Below are positions 13,715-34,447 of a stretch of DNA of 64,000 nucleotides, one piece after another. The notes below the pieces were generated by a model that saw only the letters and a program-made list of their open reading frames with translations, did no database searches and had not been told where the DNA came from. Position numbers and translations under genes: made by a program. Each line of letters opens with the position of its first letter. The stretch's first letter is position 1. The DNA comes from Kosakonia oryzae. Lineage in GTDB: Bacteria; Pseudomonadota; Gammaproteobacteria; Enterobacterales; Enterobacteriaceae. The stretch spans positions 434,001 through 498,000 of the forward strand of contig NZ_CP014007.2 in NCBI RefSeq assembly GCF_001658025.2. The letters run 5' to 3'.

Positions 13715-13738
13715 TTGTAATCGTAACCATTCTCATTT
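13715..13738 (+). promoter_or_regulatory. Candidate Fur box upstream of bfd
   Basis: The AT-rich sequence TGTAATCGTAACCATTCTCA resembles the 19-base Fur consensus GATAATGATAATCATTATC, with matches concentrated in the AATNNTAA and CATT parts. It lies 35-58 bases before bfd, a place consistent with the known iron repression of bfd in E. coli. It is a partial match only. Confidence 0.55.
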
Positions 13739-13772
13739 AGACTTCTGTGCATAAAGTGAACGGGAGTGATTC

Positions 13773-13967
13773 ATGTACGTTTGTTTGTGTAATGGTGTAA
13801 GTGATAAAAAAATTCGTCAGGCAGTTCGCCAGTTCCACCCCCAATCATTTCAGCAGCTTCGCAAATTTGTTCCGGTGGGAAATCAATGCGGTAAGTGTGT
13901 TCGTGCGGCAAGAGAGATTATGCAGAACGAACTTACACAGATGCCGGAATATCAAGAGATCGCTTAA
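13773..13967 (+). CDS. bfd: Bacterioferritin-associated ferredoxin
   Basis: [2Fe-2S] protein of 64 residues that passes electrons to heme in bacterioferritin so stored iron can be released. Cluster ligands Cys 4, 6, 39 and 42 (CLC and CGKC) are all present. It precedes bfr by 71 bases on the same strand. A Fur-like box lies upstream, consistent with expression under iron limitation. Confidence 0.97.
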   Translation: MYVCLCNGVSDKKIRQAVRQFHPQSFQQLRKFVPVGNQCGKCVRAAREIMQNELTQMPEYQEIA

Positions 13968-14038
13968 GGCACTATCTTTTTTTGACATCCCTGTAGGCGC
14001 ATCTACGCTTCAATAAGTGGAAGCGGAGGGACTACATA

Positions 14039-14515
14039 ATGAAAGGTGATGTTAAAATCATAAATTATCTCAATAAATTATTGGGAAATGAGCTTGTCGC
14101 AATAAACCAATACTTTCTCCATGCGAGAATGTTCAAAAACTGGGGGCTGACGCGCCTCAACGACGTTGAATACCACGAATCCATTGATGAAATGAAACAT
14201 GCTGATCAGTACATCGAGCGTATTTTGTTTCTTGAAGGATTACCGAACTTGCAGGATTTGGGCAAGCTCGGAATAGGGGAAGATGTCGAAGAGATGCTGC
14301 AATCTGACCTCAGGCTGGAACTGGAAGGCGCAAAAGATCTGCGCGAAGCCATTGCCTATGCTGATAGCGTTCATGATTACGTCAGCCGCGATATGATGAT
14401 CAATATTCTCGCCGAAGAAGAGCACCATATTGACTGGCTCGAAACAGAACTCGATCTGATTGCGAAAATTGGTATTCAGAACTATCTCCAATCGCAAATC
14501 AAAGTTGAAGATTAA
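14039..14515 (+). CDS. bfr: Bacterioferritin
   Basis: Heme-containing iron-storage protein of 158 residues that assembles as a 24-mer. The di-iron ferroxidase ligands Glu18, Glu51, His54, Glu94, Glu127 and His130 are present, as is heme ligand Met52. The ribosome site GCGGAGGG lies 10 bases upstream of the ATG. It is paired with bfd, and its 3' end overlaps the stop of the convergent prepilin peptidase gene by four bases. Confidence 0.98.
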   Translation: MKGDVKIINYLNKLLGNELVAINQYFLHARMFKNWGLTRLNDVEYHESIDEMKHADQYIERILFLEGLPNLQDLGKLGIGEDVEEMLQSDLRLELEGAKDLREAIAYADSVHDYVSRDMMINILAEEEHHIDWLETELDLIAKIGIQNYLQSQIKVED

Positions 14516-14967
14516 AACGATACCAGTGTTGGGTATCCAGTCAGCAGACCCGCGGCCGCCAAAAATGGACCTAACGGCAGCGGGTTTTTTAATGGCTGCC
14601 AGTTATGAGTGCAGATGCATCTGATTCCTGCGACGCAACAGGCCAACAAAGATGCAATGACAACCAGAGTGGGCAAACTTTCCCAACCATGCCAGGCCCC
14701 CAGCGCAGAAAAGTATTTTACATCTCCATATCCCATTCCTTCCCGGCCACGCCACAGGCGATAACCCCAGTAGACAGCAGCAAAAGCAGAATAGCCGGCG
14801 ATTGCTCCCCATACGGCATATGGCAAAAAAGCCATATGGGAAAGGCTGTGCCAGCAAAGCCCGGCCCATAATAAAGAGCAGGTAAAACGGTCAGGGAGCA
14901 GACCGCTACGAATGTCATGCCAGACGAGTAGCAAGTTCAGGAATAAATAGATAAAGAGAAAGAGCAT
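14512..14967 (-). CDS. gspO: Short A24-family prepilin peptidase (GspO-like, lacks N-terminal domain)
   Basis: Membrane protein of 151 residues that aligns with the C-terminal two thirds of E. coli GspO (about 225). Both catalytic aspartates are present: Asp18 in [12 protein letters not shown] and Asp82 in GMGYGDVK. About five hydrophobic segments are visible. The N-terminal part, which in full prepilin peptidases holds the methyltransferase region, is absent. An in-frame TGA lies three codons before the ATG, so no upstream start can restore it. No type II secretion genes occur nearby. It may be an active short peptidase for type IV-like pilins or a shrinking relic. Confidence 0.8.
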   Translation of the reverse strand: MLFLFIYLFLNLLLVWHDIRSGLLPDRFTCSLLWAGLCWHSLSHMAFLPYAVWGAIAGYSAFAAVYWGYRLWRGREGMGYGDVKYFSALGAWHGWESLPTLVVIASLLACCVAGIRCICTHNWQPLKNPLPLGPFLAAAGLLTGYPTLVSF

Positions 14968-15140
14968 TTTGCCTCAAGTAAAGAGTGATCTCGTACCCGG
15001 AGAGTGGCGAAGGAGTGGATGACTGCATAATGTATTTCTGCAAAATCACGAGAGAACTCGCCAGAAATATCGTCTGATTGATTGCAACGACATTTCTTCT
15101 GCGAAGTTGCGCGCAATATTGCTTATTTTCTAAACGGCAC

Positions 15141-15654
<514 letters not shown>

Positions 15655-15674
15655 TCAGGTCATCGAGCGATTGA

Positions 15675-18070
<2,396 letters not shown>

Positions 18071-18083
18071 TTTTAGAGGATAA

Positions 18084-18365
<282 letters not shown>

Positions 18366-18370
18366 GGTAG

Positions 18371-20299
<1,929 letters not shown>

Positions 20300-20320
20300 T
20301 ACAGTACGCGTTCTCAAACG

Positions 20321-20355
20321 AATAAACGGCTCAGCGATGAGCCGTTTATTTTTTC
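20321..20355 (+). terminator. Rho-independent terminator of the S10 operon
   Basis: AATAAACGGCTCA (20321-20333) pairs perfectly with TGAGCCGTTTATT (20338-20350) around loop GCGA, followed by T residues. The stem has 13 base pairs. Confidence 0.93.
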
Positions 20356-20384
20356 TACCCATATCCGAGATCCGGTGTTATAAT
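20356..20384 (+). promoter_or_regulatory. spc operon promoter
   Basis: A consensus -10 TATAAT at 20379-20384 is followed by the G/C-rich discriminator GCCGCGCCC, typical of growth-rate-controlled promoters. The -35 region (20356-20361) is poor, as I recall for the E. coli spc promoter. It starts directly behind the S10 terminator. Confidence 0.75.
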
Positions 20385-20452
20385 GCCGCGCCCTCGATAT
20401 GGGGCTTTTTAACGACCCTGATTTTAGGGTCTTCAGTAGTAGTTGACATTAG

Positions 20453-21715
<1,263 letters not shown>

Positions 21716-21720
21716 GGTAG

Positions 21721-22035
<315 letters not shown>

Positions 22036-22062
22036 TTGTCACCAATTGAATCACGGGAGTAA

Positions 22063-23370
<1,308 letters not shown>

Positions 23371-23375
23371 GGTAG

Positions 23376-24509
<1,134 letters not shown>

Positions 24510-24516
24510 GTAGCAG

Positions 24517-25848
24517 ATGGCTAAACAACCGGGGTTAGATTTCCAAAGTGCCAAAGGTGGAATTGGCGAACTGAAACGCAGACTGCTGTTTGTTATCGGT
24601 GCGCTGATTGTGTTCCGTATTGGCTCTTTTATTCCGATCCCTGGTATTGATGCCGCTGTACTTGCCAAACTGCTTGAACAACAGCGTGGCACCATCATTG
24701 AAATGTTTAACATGTTCTCTGGTGGTGCTCTCAGCCGTGCTTCTATTTTTGCTCTGGGTATTATGCCGTATATTTCGGCGTCAATTATTATCCAACTGCT
24801 AACGGTCGTTCACCCGGCCCTGGCGGAGTTAAAGAAAGAAGGGGAGTCTGGCCGTCGTAAGATTAGCCAGTACACCCGCTACGGTACCCTGGTGTTGGCT
24901 ATATTCCAGTCGATCGGTATTGCTACCGGTTTGCCGAATATGCCCGGGATGCAGGGCCTGGTAATGAATCCGGGCTTTGCATTCTACTTCACTGCTGTTG
25001 TAAGTCTGGTTACAGGAACCATGTTCCTGATGTGGCTCGGCGAACAAATCACTGAACGTGGTATCGGTAACGGTATCTCGATCATTATTTTCGCCGGCAT
25101 TGTGGCGGGTCTTCCGCCAGCCATTGCCCATACTATCGAGCAAGCGCGTCAAGGCGACCTGCACTTCCTCCTGTTGCTGTTGGTTGCAGTATTAGTATTC
25201 GCAGTGACGTTCTTTGTTGTTTTCGTTGAACGTGGTCAACGCCGCATTGTGGTAAACTACGCGAAACGCCAGCAAGGTCGTCGTGTCTATGCTGCTCAGA
25301 GCACACATTTGCCGCTGAAAGTAAATATGGCGGGGGTAATCCCGGCTATTTTTGCTTCCAGTATTATTCTGTTCCCGGCGACCATCGCATCATGGTTCGG
25401 GGGCGGTACTGGTTGGAACTGGCTGACAACAATTTCGCTGTATTTGCAGCCTGGGCAACCGCTTTATGTGTTACTCTATGCGTCTGCAATCATCTTCTTC
25501 TGTTTCTTCTATACGGCGTTGGTTTTCAACCCGCGTGAAACAGCAGATAACCTGAAGAAGTCCGGTGCATTCGTACCAGGAATTCGTCCGGGAGAGCAAA
25601 CGGCGAAGTATATCGATAAAGTAATGACTCGTCTGACTCTGGTTGGTGCGCTGTATATTACTTTTATCTGCCTGATCCCGGAGTTCATGCGTGATGCAAT
25701 GAAAGTTCCGTTCTACTTCGGTGGGACTTCTCTGCTTATCGTTGTTGTCGTGATTATGGACTTTATGGCTCAAGTGCAAACTCTGATGATGTCCAGTCAG
25801 TATGAGTCTGCATTGAAGAAGGCGAACCTGAAAGGCTACGGTCGTTAA
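24517..25848 (+). CDS. secY: Protein translocase channel subunit SecY
   Basis: 443 residues, as in E. coli. Inner-membrane pore of the Sec translocon with SecE and SecG, and ten hydrophobic segments. The plug region after segment 1 ([18 protein letters not shown]) and the cytosolic loop [14 protein letters not shown] near residue 250, which contacts SecA and the ribosome, are recognisable. Located between ribosomal genes, so membrane insertion capacity scales with ribosome synthesis. Confidence 0.99.
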   Translation: MAKQPGLDFQSAKGGIGELKRRLLFVIGALIVFRIGSFIPIPGIDAAVLAKLLEQQRGTIIEMFNMFSGGALSRASIFALGIMPYISASIIIQLLTVVHPALAELKKEGESGRRKISQYTRYGTLVLAIFQSIGIATGLPNMPGMQGLVMNPGFAFYFTAVVSLVTGTMFLMWLGEQITERGIGNGISIIIFAGIVAGLPPAIAHTIEQARQGDLHFLLLLLVAVLVFAVTFFVVFVERGQRRIVVNYAKRQQGRRVYAAQSTHLPLKVNMAGVIPAIFASSIILFPATIASWFGGGTGWNWLTTISLYLQPGQPLYVLLYASAIIFFCFFYTALVFNPRETADNLKKSGAFVPGIRPGEQTAKYIDKVMTRLTLVGALYITFICLIPEFMRDAMKVPFYFGGTSLLIVVVVIMDFMAQVQTLMMSSQYESALKKANLKGYGR

Positions 25849-25995
<147 letters not shown>

Positions 25996-26013
25996 TTATT
26001 TCGCATATTTTTC

Positions 26014-26042
26014 TTGCAAAGTTGGGTTGAGCTGGCTAGATT
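26014..26042 (+). promoter_or_regulatory. alpha operon promoter
   Basis: -35 TTGCAA (26014-26019) and -10 TAGATT (26037-26042) are 17 bases apart, between rpmJ and rpsM. The -10 overlaps the hairpin GCTGGCTA/TAGCCAGC (26031-26049). Placement agrees with the E. coli alpha promoter. Confidence 0.7.
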
Positions 26043-26498
<456 letters not shown>

Positions 26499-26511
26499 TC
26501 GGGGTGATTGA

Positions 26512-26904
<393 letters not shown>

Positions 26905-26920
26905 CGCGCTCGTTTTCTAG

Positions 26921-27559
<639 letters not shown>

Positions 27560-27584
27560 AGCTTAGTACCAAAGAGAGGACACA

Positions 27585-28574
27585 ATGCAGGGTTCTGTGA
27601 CAGAGTTTCTAAAACCGCGCCTGGTAGATATCGAGCAAGTGAGTTCGACGCACGCCAAGGTGACCCTTGAGCCTTTAGAGCGTGGCTTTGGCCATACTCT
27701 GGGTAACGCACTGCGCCGTATTCTGCTCTCATCGATGCCGGGTTGCGCGGTGACTGAGGTTGAGATTGATGGTGTACTTCATGAGTACAGCACCAAAGAA
27801 GGCGTTCAGGAAGATATCCTTGAAATCCTGCTCAACCTGAAAGGGCTGGCGGTGAGAGTTCAGGGGAAAGATGATGTTATTCTTACTCTGAATAAATCTG
27901 GCATTGGCCCTGTGACTGCAGCCGACATTACCCACGACGGTGATGTCGAAATCGTCAAGCCGCAGCATGTGATCTGCCACCTGACCGATGAAAACGCATC
28001 TATCAATATGCGTATCAAAGTTCAGCGCGGTCGTGGTTATGTGCCGGCGTCTGCCCGAATTCATTCGGAAGAAGATGAGCGCCCGATCGGCCGTTTACTG
28101 GTTGATGCGTGCTACAGCCCTGTAGAGCGAATTGCCTACAATGTTGAAGCAGCACGTGTTGAACAGCGCACCGACCTGGACAAGCTGGTCATCGAAATGG
28201 AAACCAATGGCACAATCGATCCTGAAGAGGCGATTCGTCGTGCGGCAACCATCCTGGCAGAACAACTGGAAGCTTTCGTTGATTTACGTGATGTACGTCA
28301 GCCGGAAGTTAAAGAAGAGAAACCAGAATTCGATCCGATCCTGCTGCGCCCTGTTGACGATCTGGAATTGACTGTCCGCTCTGCTAACTGCCTCAAGGCA
28401 GAAGCTATCCACTATATCGGTGATCTGGTACAGCGTACCGAGGTTGAGTTGCTGAAAACGCCGAACCTGGGTAAAAAATCTCTTACTGAGATTAAAGACG
28501 TGCTGGCCTCACGTGGTCTGTCTCTGGGCATGCGCCTGGAAAACTGGCCGCCGGCAAGCATTGCTGACGAGTAA
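27585..28574 (+). CDS. rpoA: RNA polymerase alpha subunit
   Basis: 329 residues, identical in length to E. coli. The N-terminal domain (1-235) dimerises and assembles beta and beta-prime. The C-terminal domain (about 250-329) binds UP elements and activators through the 265 region in [15 protein letters not shown]. The A/T-rich UP-like tract before rrn P1 (39520-39561) is a likely target in this window. Confidence 0.99.
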
Positions 28575-28590
28575 CCGGATCACAGGTTAA

Positions 28591-29001
<411 letters not shown>

Positions 29002-29016
29002 TCTGTAGTAACGTAA

Positions 29017-29042
29017 AAAGACCCGCTTCGGCGGGTTTTTTT
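29017..29042 (+). terminator. Rho-independent terminator of the alpha operon
   Basis: ACCCGC (29021-29026), loop TTCG, GCGGGT (29031-29036), then seven T residues. A short A-run precedes the stem. Confidence 0.95.
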
Positions 29043-29108
29043 ATATCCTAAGCATTATCACTTTCCTACAATGCTCGTATCTTTCTTGCTCATCCCTGGA
29101 GACCCATT

Positions 29109-29477
29109 ATGTGGTTGCTTGATCAGTGGGCAGAACGGCATATTCTTGACGCCCAAAATAAAGGTGAATTCGACAACCTTCCCGGTTGCGGCGAGCCGCT
29201 CACTCTGGATGATGATTCTCATGTTCCTCCGGAGCTTCGAGCTGGGTACCGTTTATTGAAGAATGCTGGCTGTCTACCGCCAGAGCTTGAATATCGTAGA
29301 GAAGCTATTGCGCTGGCTGATTTGTTAAATAGCGTGGGGGAAAATCACCCACAGCATCGAGAGCTGCTACGCCGCTTATCTTTACTTGAGCTCAAATTGC
29401 GCCAGGCCGGTTTAAGTACTGATTTTTTGCGCGGTGATTACGCCATAAAACTGCAGCAAAAGTTAAATGAGGAGTAG
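29109..29477 (+). CDS. yhdN: YhdN, DUF1992 family protein
   Basis: Protein of 122 residues, the E. coli length. The N-terminus MWLLDQWAERHILDAQNKGE resembles a J-domain-related (DUF1992) motif, with GEFDNLPGCGEPL following. Helical and soluble, with no signal or membrane segment. Only three bases before zntR, so the two form an operon, which hints at a link to metal stress but proves nothing. Function unknown. An overlapping frame at 29071 is a shadow. Confidence 0.92.
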   Translation: MWLLDQWAERHILDAQNKGEFDNLPGCGEPLTLDDDSHVPPELRAGYRLLKNAGCLPPELEYRREAIALADLLNSVGENHPQHRELLRRLSLLELKLRQAGLSTDFLRGDYAIKLQQKLNEE

Positions 29478-29480
29478 CCT

Positions 29481-29912
29481 ATGTACCGCATTGGTGAAAT
29501 TGCAAAGCTAGCTGAAGTGACGCCCGATACCATCCGCTACTACGAAAAACAACAAATGATGGATCATGAAATACGGACGGAAGGCGGTTTTCGTCTTTAT
29601 ACGGACAGAGATTTGCAACGTCTAAAATTTATTCGCCATGCGCGCCAGTTAGGATTTACGTTAGAAGCGATACGTGAATTACTGTCGATCCGAATTGATC
29701 CCGAACATCACACATGCCAGGAATCAAAGAGTATTGTGCAGACCCGTCTGGCTGAAGTGGAAGCGCGTATCGATGAACTCCAGACAATGCGGCGTTCCCT
29801 ACAGAAACTGAACGATGCCTGTTGTGGTACTGCGCATAGCAGTGTCTATTGTTCCATTCTGGAAGCGTTGGAACAGGGCGCGAGTGGTAAGACTGATTCG
29901 TCGACATGTTGA
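29481..29912 (+). CDS. zntR: Zinc-responsive MerR-family regulator ZntR
   Basis: 143 residues. N-terminal MerR helix-turn-helix ([20 protein letters not shown]), dimerisation helix about residues 80-110, then the metal loop. All zinc ligands known from E. coli ZntR are present: Cys79, Cys114, Cys115, His119 and Cys124. It activates the exporter gene zntA, which is not in the window. The C-terminal tail (GKTDSSTC) differs from E. coli and also ends in cysteine. Confidence 0.97.
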   Translation: MYRIGEIAKLAEVTPDTIRYYEKQQMMDHEIRTEGGFRLYTDRDLQRLKFIRHARQLGFTLEAIRELLSIRIDPEHHTCQESKSIVQTRLAEVEARIDELQTMRRSLQKLNDACCGTAHSSVYCSILEALEQGASGKTDSSTC

Positions 29913-29970
29913 TCTTCTCTGCGCAAAGATCTACACTTCGGCCGTTTTAATTACACAAACTGGAGAAATT

Positions 29971-30183
29971 ATGAGCCGCTATCAGCATACCAAAGGGCAG
30001 ATTAATGATAATGCCATTGAGGCATTGTTGCATGATCCACTGTTCAGGCAGCGTGTTGAGAAAAATAAGAAAGGGAAAGGGAGTTATCTGCGAAAAGAAA
30101 AACATGCAAACCGGGGATATAAGGAGGCCAGTGGCAAGCAAGCATATCGCTTATTTACCACTGGCCTTCTGGTTTCTGCTTAA
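29971..30183 (+). CDS. arfA: Alternative ribosome-rescue factor ArfA
   Basis: 70-residue frame from ATG 29971 behind TGGAGAA. It recruits RF2 to ribosomes stalled at the end of non-stop mRNA when tmRNA fails. The functional core [20 protein letters not shown] and the basic [17 protein letters not shown] are conserved. In E. coli the mRNA is cut or terminated at a hairpin within the gene, so active ArfA is made only as a truncated product. The matching hairpin is present here at 30125-30167. The hydrophobic C-terminus beyond it ([10 protein letters not shown]) is the destabilising tail. Its stop directly abuts the convergent mscL stop. Confidence 0.95.
   Translation: MSRYQHTKGQINDNAIEALLHDPLFRQRVEKNKKGKGSYLRKEKHANRGYKEASGKQAYRLFTTGLLVSA
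30125..30167 (+). promoter_or_regulatory. Hairpin within arfA that yields non-stop mRNA
   Basis: AGGCCAGTGG (30125-30134) and CCACTGGCCT (30158-30167) are perfect complements, with an inner AAGC/GCTT pair. In E. coli, RNase III cleavage or termination at this hairpin truncates the mRNA. The position, about 18 codons before the stop, fits that model. Confidence 0.85.
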
Positions 30184-30597
30184 TTAATTACGGTTATTCT
30201 GCTCTTTCAGCAGGTCTCGGATTTCACTCAGCAATACTTCTTCTTTGCTTGGCGCCGGTGGGGCTTTAGGCTCTTCTTCCTGATTGCGTTTCAGCTTATT
30301 AATTACCTTGATCGCAAGGAAGATGGCAAAAGCAACGATGATAAAATCAAATACATTCTGGATAAACACGCCGTAATGCATTACGACTGCGGGCACATCG
30401 CCCTGAGCATCACGCAACGTTAATGCAAACTGTTTGAAATCAATTCCGCCAATTAATAATCCAAGTGGCGGCATAATGATATCTGCTACCAGTGAAGATA
30501 CGATTTTACCGAATGCTGCACCGATGATCACACCAACGGCCAAATCCACTACATTGCCGCGCATTGCGAACTCGCGGAACTCTTTCAAAATACTCAT
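30184..30597 (-). CDS. mscL: Large-conductance mechanosensitive channel MscL
   Basis: 137 residues from ATG 30597 ([20 protein letters not shown]). A start four codons upstream is rejected on family length. Pentameric inner-membrane tension valve opened by hypo-osmotic shock. TM1 (about residues 15-45, [16 protein letters not shown]) lines the pore, TM2 is about 76-100, and the cytoplasmic helix [14 protein letters not shown] is at the end. Downstream of trkA on the same strand. Confidence 0.98.
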   Translation of the reverse strand: MSILKEFREFAMRGNVVDLAVGVIIGAAFGKIVSSLVADIIMPPLGLLIGGIDFKQFALTLRDAQGDVPAVVMHYGVFIQNVFDFIIVAFAIFLAIKVINKLKRNQEEEPKAPPAPSKEEVLLSEIRDLLKEQNNRN

Positions 30598-30677
30598 ATC
30601 CTTCTCCATGTGCAGGCTGTCTGGATAAGTTTAACAAATTACCGTTCAATTTCCATTTGAAGGGATAACTAACCAGA

Positions 30678-30735
30678 TTTCTTAATCCCTTATTAATTCA
30701 TGGATTAAGAAAGGATGCGGGTATTCGCATCCTTT
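30678..30735 (-). terminator. Two overlapping inverted repeats between trkA and mscL
   Basis: AAAGGATGCG (30710-30719) pairs with CGCATCCTTT (30726-30735), and TTTCTTAATCC (30678-30688) pairs with GGATTAAGAAA (30702-30712). The two share bases 30710-30712, so they compete at the base. The first is a plausible terminator of trkA. The second lies between it and the mscL start. Confidence 0.65.
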
Positions 30736-30740
30736 GATGA

Positions 30741-32117
30741 TTAAAGGAAGAAGGGGCTTGGCTGGAAGAGCCTTTCAACATCCGTAATATATTTTTTGTC
30801 GGTTAAAAACATAATTACGTGGTCGCCTTGCTCAATACGCAAATTATCATTAGCAATCATCACATCGTTGCCACGTACCACTGCGCCAATAATCGTGCCG
30901 GGTGGGAGTTTAATCTCATCAATAACACGACCCACCACGCGAGAGGTCGTTTCATCACCGTGAGCGACAGCTTCGATCGCCTCGGCGACGCCACGACGCA
31001 ACGAAGAAACCCCGACAATATCGGCTTTGCGCACGTGGCTAAGCAGCGCGGAGATAGTTGCCTGCTGTGGTGAAATCGCAATATCAATTACGCTGCCCTG
31101 CACCAGATCGACGTAAGCGCGGCGCTGGATGAGCACCATCACCTTTTTCGCTCCCATACGTTTGGCCAGCATTGCCGACATAATATTCGCTTCGTCATCG
31201 TTGGTGACGGCAATAAATAGATCAACTTGATCGATGTGTTCTTCAGCCAGCAATTCTTGATCCGAAGCATCCCCATAGAAAACGATGGTGTTTTGTAATT
31301 TTTCTGCCAGCTCTGCGGCACGCTGCTGATCGCGTTCGATCAATTTGACGCTGTAATCTTTCTCCAGCTGGCGTGCCAGACCTGCACCTATATTCCCGCC
31401 GCCAACCAGCATGATGCGTTTATAAGGTTTTTCCAGACGCTGTAGCTCGCTCATTACTGCACGAATATGCTGCGATGCGGCAATAAAGAACACCTCATCT
31501 CCGGCCTCAACGATGGTAGAACCTTGCGGGCGGATAGGACGGTCGTGGCGGAATATGGCCGCAACGCGGGTATCAATATGCGGCATATGTTCGCGCATGG
31601 TCGATAAGGCATTACCAACGAGCGGCCCACCGTAGTAGGCTTTAACTACGGCAAGGCTGACTTTCCCCTCAGCGAAATTCACTACTTGCAGCGCTCCCGG
31701 ATATTCGATCAGCCGATAGATACTATCGATAACCAACTGTTCCGGTGCGATTAAGTGGTCGATTGGCACAGCTTCTGAATGGAACAGCTTATCGGCATCG
31801 CGCACATAGTCTGGCGAACGAATACGTGCAATGCGGTTCGGCGTATTAAACAGCGAGTAAGCAACCTGACAGGCAACCATATTGGTTTCATCTGAACTGG
31901 TCACAGCGACCAGCATATCGGCATCATCTGCGCCGGCTTCACGTAATACACGTGGATGCGAGCCATGCCCCTGCACAACGCGCAGATCAAACTTGTCCTG
32001 CAGGCTGCGCAAACGATCGCCATTAGTGTCGACAACGGTAATGTCGTTATTCTCCCCGACCAGGTTTTCCGCCAGCGTGCCGCCAACCTGTCCTGCGCCC
32101 AGAATAATTATTTTCAT
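30741..32117 (-). CDS. trkA: Trk potassium uptake regulatory subunit TrkA
   Basis: 458 residues, as in E. coli. Peripheral membrane NAD(H)-binding protein that gates TrkH/TrkG. It has two tandem RCK units: [15 protein letters not shown] at residue 5 and [16 protein letters not shown] near 236, each followed by a TrkA-C domain. Located 22 bases after rsmB, giving the order fmt-rsmB-trkA with mscL beyond a possible terminator. Confidence 0.98.
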   Translation of the reverse strand: MKIIILGAGQVGGTLAENLVGENNDITVVDTNGDRLRSLQDKFDLRVVQGHGSHPRVLREAGADDADMLVAVTSSDETNMVACQVAYSLFNTPNRIARIRSPDYVRDADKLFHSEAVPIDHLIAPEQLVIDSIYRLIEYPGALQVVNFAEGKVSLAVVKAYYGGPLVGNALSTMREHMPHIDTRVAAIFRHDRPIRPQGSTIVEAGDEVFFIAASQHIRAVMSELQRLEKPYKRIMLVGGGNIGAGLARQLEKDYSVKLIERDQQRAAELAEKLQNTIVFYGDASDQELLAEEHIDQVDLFIAVTNDDEANIMSAMLAKRMGAKKVMVLIQRRAYVDLVQGSVIDIAISPQQATISALLSHVRKADIVGVSSLRRGVAEAIEAVAHGDETTSRVVGRVIDEIKLPPGTIIGAVVRGNDVMIANDNLRIEQGDHVIMFLTDKKYITDVERLFQPSPFFL

Positions 32118-32139
32118 CTGCTGTGGCCCGTTGTTCTCA

Positions 32140-33429
32140 TCACTGTTTGATTATCTTAGCGTAAAAGAATCCGTCACCTTCTTCCGCTCCCGGCAATTTC
32201 TGCAACCCTGGCTGTTCCGGCGTACCGGTCAGGCTAAGCTGCGCATCTGGCGTACGCTTGAGGAAAGCTGCAACCTGCTGGCTGTTCTCTTCCGGCAGGA
32301 TCGAACAGGTCGCGTATACCAGTGTGCCGCCGGATTTTAGATGCGGCCAGATAGCATCCAGAATTTCAGACTGCAATTGCACCAATTCAGGAATATCACG
32401 ATCGCGACGCAGCCACTTGATGTCCGGGTGTCGACGAATGACCCCTGTCGCAGAACAAGGCGCATCTACCAGAATACGGTCAAAGGCTTCATCGCCACAC
32501 CACTGTGACGGGAAACGACCGTCTCCCTGTTTAACCTGCGCTTTCATACCCAGACGTTTCAGGTTGTCGTAAACGCGGGATAAGCGTAGTTCGTCAACAT
32601 CCACTGCCAGGACGCTGGCTTCCGGCGCCGCTTCAAGAATATGCGTTGTTTTGCCGCCTGGTGCAGCACAAAGGTCGAGAATGCGTTCGCCATTTTGCGG
32701 GGCGAGGAATTTGATACAACCCTGGGCTGACGCATCCTGCACGGTGACCCAGCCTTCCGCAAATCCAGGAAGTGCGGTAACGGGAGCTGCCACCGCCAGA
32801 CGAACGGCATCCAGGTAATCCGCATGGGTAAACCCTTGCAAACCATGTTCTTCCAGTAATGCCAGCCAGCCGTCACGGGTATGGTGTTGGCGGTTCACGC
32901 GCAGCCACATTGGTGGGCGTTGGTTGCTGGCCTCGATAACCTGCTGCCATTGCTGCGGATAAGCTTTTTGTACTCGTTTTAGCAGCCATGCCGGAAACAG
33001 ATAGCGGTTATCGCTGCTAGCGAATTCCGCCAGTAATTCCTCTTGCTGACGTTGAAACTGGCGCAACACGCCATTAATCAATCCCTTAAGCTGTGGCCGT
33101 TTGATAGCAACCGCACCTTCTACCGTTTCTGCCAGCGCCGCATGCGCAGGAATTCGGGTATGTAGAAGCTGATAAAACCCGACCATGATCAGGTAGTGTA
33201 CTGTGCGCTGTTTTCCGGTCATCGGACGCGACATCAGCTTATTGATCAGCCAGTCGAGCTGTGGCAGCACGCGTAAAACACCGAAGCACAACTCCTGGAG
33301 CAGTGCCTTATCTTTTTCAGAGACTTTCTGTTGAAGTGGCGGCAGGATATTGCTGAGCGATTGCCCTTGTTCCATCACCTGCTCGATAGCCTGCGCAGCC
33401 ATACTGCGTAAATTGTTCTGTTTTTTCAT
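32140..33429 (-). CDS. rsmB: 16S rRNA m5C967 methyltransferase RsmB
   Basis: 429 residues from ATG 33429 ([13 protein letters not shown]). An earlier start nine codons upstream is rejected on family length. An N-terminal NusB-like domain (about residues 1-140) is followed by a SAM methyltransferase with [15 protein letters not shown]. The two cysteines of the m5C mechanism are in VDAPCSATG and [12 protein letters not shown]. It methylates C967 of 16S rRNA. 48 bases after fmt on the same strand. Confidence 0.98.
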   Translation of the reverse strand: MKKQNNLRSMAAQAIEQVMEQGQSLSNILPPLQQKVSEKDKALLQELCFGVLRVLPQLDWLINKLMSRPMTGKQRTVHYLIMVGFYQLLHTRIPAHAALAETVEGAVAIKRPQLKGLINGVLRQFQRQQEELLAEFASSDNRYLFPAWLLKRVQKAYPQQWQQVIEASNQRPPMWLRVNRQHHTRDGWLALLEEHGLQGFTHADYLDAVRLAVAAPVTALPGFAEGWVTVQDASAQGCIKFLAPQNGERILDLCAAPGGKTTHILEAAPEASVLAVDVDELRLSRVYDNLKRLGMKAQVKQGDGRFPSQWCGDEAFDRILVDAPCSATGVIRRHPDIKWLRRDRDIPELVQLQSEILDAIWPHLKSGGTLVYATCSILPEENSQQVAAFLKRTPDAQLSLTGTPEQPGLQKLPGAEEGDGFFYAKIIKQ

Positions 33430-33477
33430 AACCACAAACATAAAAATGCCCGGCAAAACCGGGCTAAGAAATGCGTG

Positions 33478-34425
33478 TCACGCCAGGCGATTGCCGGGGA
33501 CAAACCACTCACGCCGTGAGTTCAGGAGATCCTGCGCGCTCATGGCTTTTTTACCTGCTGGCTGTAGAGATTCAAGATTCAGTATTCCGTCGACGGTAGC
33601 GACCTGAATACCCGCTTTTGAAGCATCCAGAATCGTACCGGGCTCAGCACGGGTAGCTAAAGGAATCACCGAGGCTTGCCATATTTTCACCGGCTGCTCA
33701 TCAATCATGAACCAGCTCATTGGCCACGGGTTGAAAGCACGGATGCAGCGTTCCAGCTGCGCGGCGCTGAGCGACCAGTCAATGCGAGCCTCTTCTTTGC
33801 TCAGTTTCTCTGCGTAAGTGACCAGCGCTTCGTCCTGCACCTGCGGCTGCGCATTGCCCTGAGCGAGCTGTTGCAATGTGACAAGCAGCCCCTGCGGGCC
33901 AAGCTCCGCTAATTTCGCATATAGCGTGGCGCTGGTGTCTTGTGCGGTAATAGGGCATGAAAGCTTATATAGCATATCGCCAGTATCGAGCCCCACATCC
34001 ATCTGCATAATAGTGACGCCAGTTTCCTCATCTCCAGCCCATAATGAGCGCTGGATCGGCGCCGCACCGCGCCAGCGCGGCAGCAGAGAACCATGCACAT
34101 TGATGCAGCCCTTGCGCGGCATATCCAGAACGGCTTTGGGAAGAATCAAACCATATGCCACTACGACCATGACATCGGCGTTGAGGTCGGCGATCAGTTG
34201 CTGATTTTCCTGTTGGCGCAGAGATGCTGGCTGAAACACCGGCAAGCCTTTTTCTTCTGCCAGCACTTTCACCGGGCTGGGCATCAGTTTTTTACCGCGG
34301 CCGGCGGGGCGATCTGGCTGGGTGAAAACCCCAACGACCTGATGCTCAGAAGACAACAGCGCGTCAAGGTGACGCGCTGCGAAGTCAGGTGTGCCGGCGA
34401 AAATAATACGTAGAGAATCTGACAC
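33478..34425 (-). CDS. fmt: Methionyl-tRNA formyltransferase
   Basis: 315 residues. Transfers formyl from 10-formyl-tetrahydrofolate to initiator Met-tRNA. Catalytic motif [16 protein letters not shown] (Asn106 and His108 in E. coli numbering) and the [10 protein letters not shown] aspartate are present, and a C-terminal tRNA-binding domain follows. It lies 22 bases after def, so one operon adds and removes the formyl group. Confidence 0.99.
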   Translation of the reverse strand: MSDSLRIIFAGTPDFAARHLDALLSSEHQVVGVFTQPDRPAGRGKKLMPSPVKVLAEEKGLPVFQPASLRQQENQQLIADLNADVMVVVAYGLILPKAVLDMPRKGCINVHGSLLPRWRGAAPIQRSLWAGDEETGVTIMQMDVGLDTGDMLYKLSCPITAQDTSATLYAKLAELGPQGLLVTLQQLAQGNAQPQVQDEALVTYAEKLSKEEARIDWSLSAAQLERCIRAFNPWPMSWFMIDEQPVKIWQASVIPLATRAEPGTILDASKAGIQVATVDGILNLESLQPAGKKAMSAQDLLNSRREWFVPGNRLA

Positions 34426-34447
34426 GTTTATCCCTTTTTGCCTGCGT

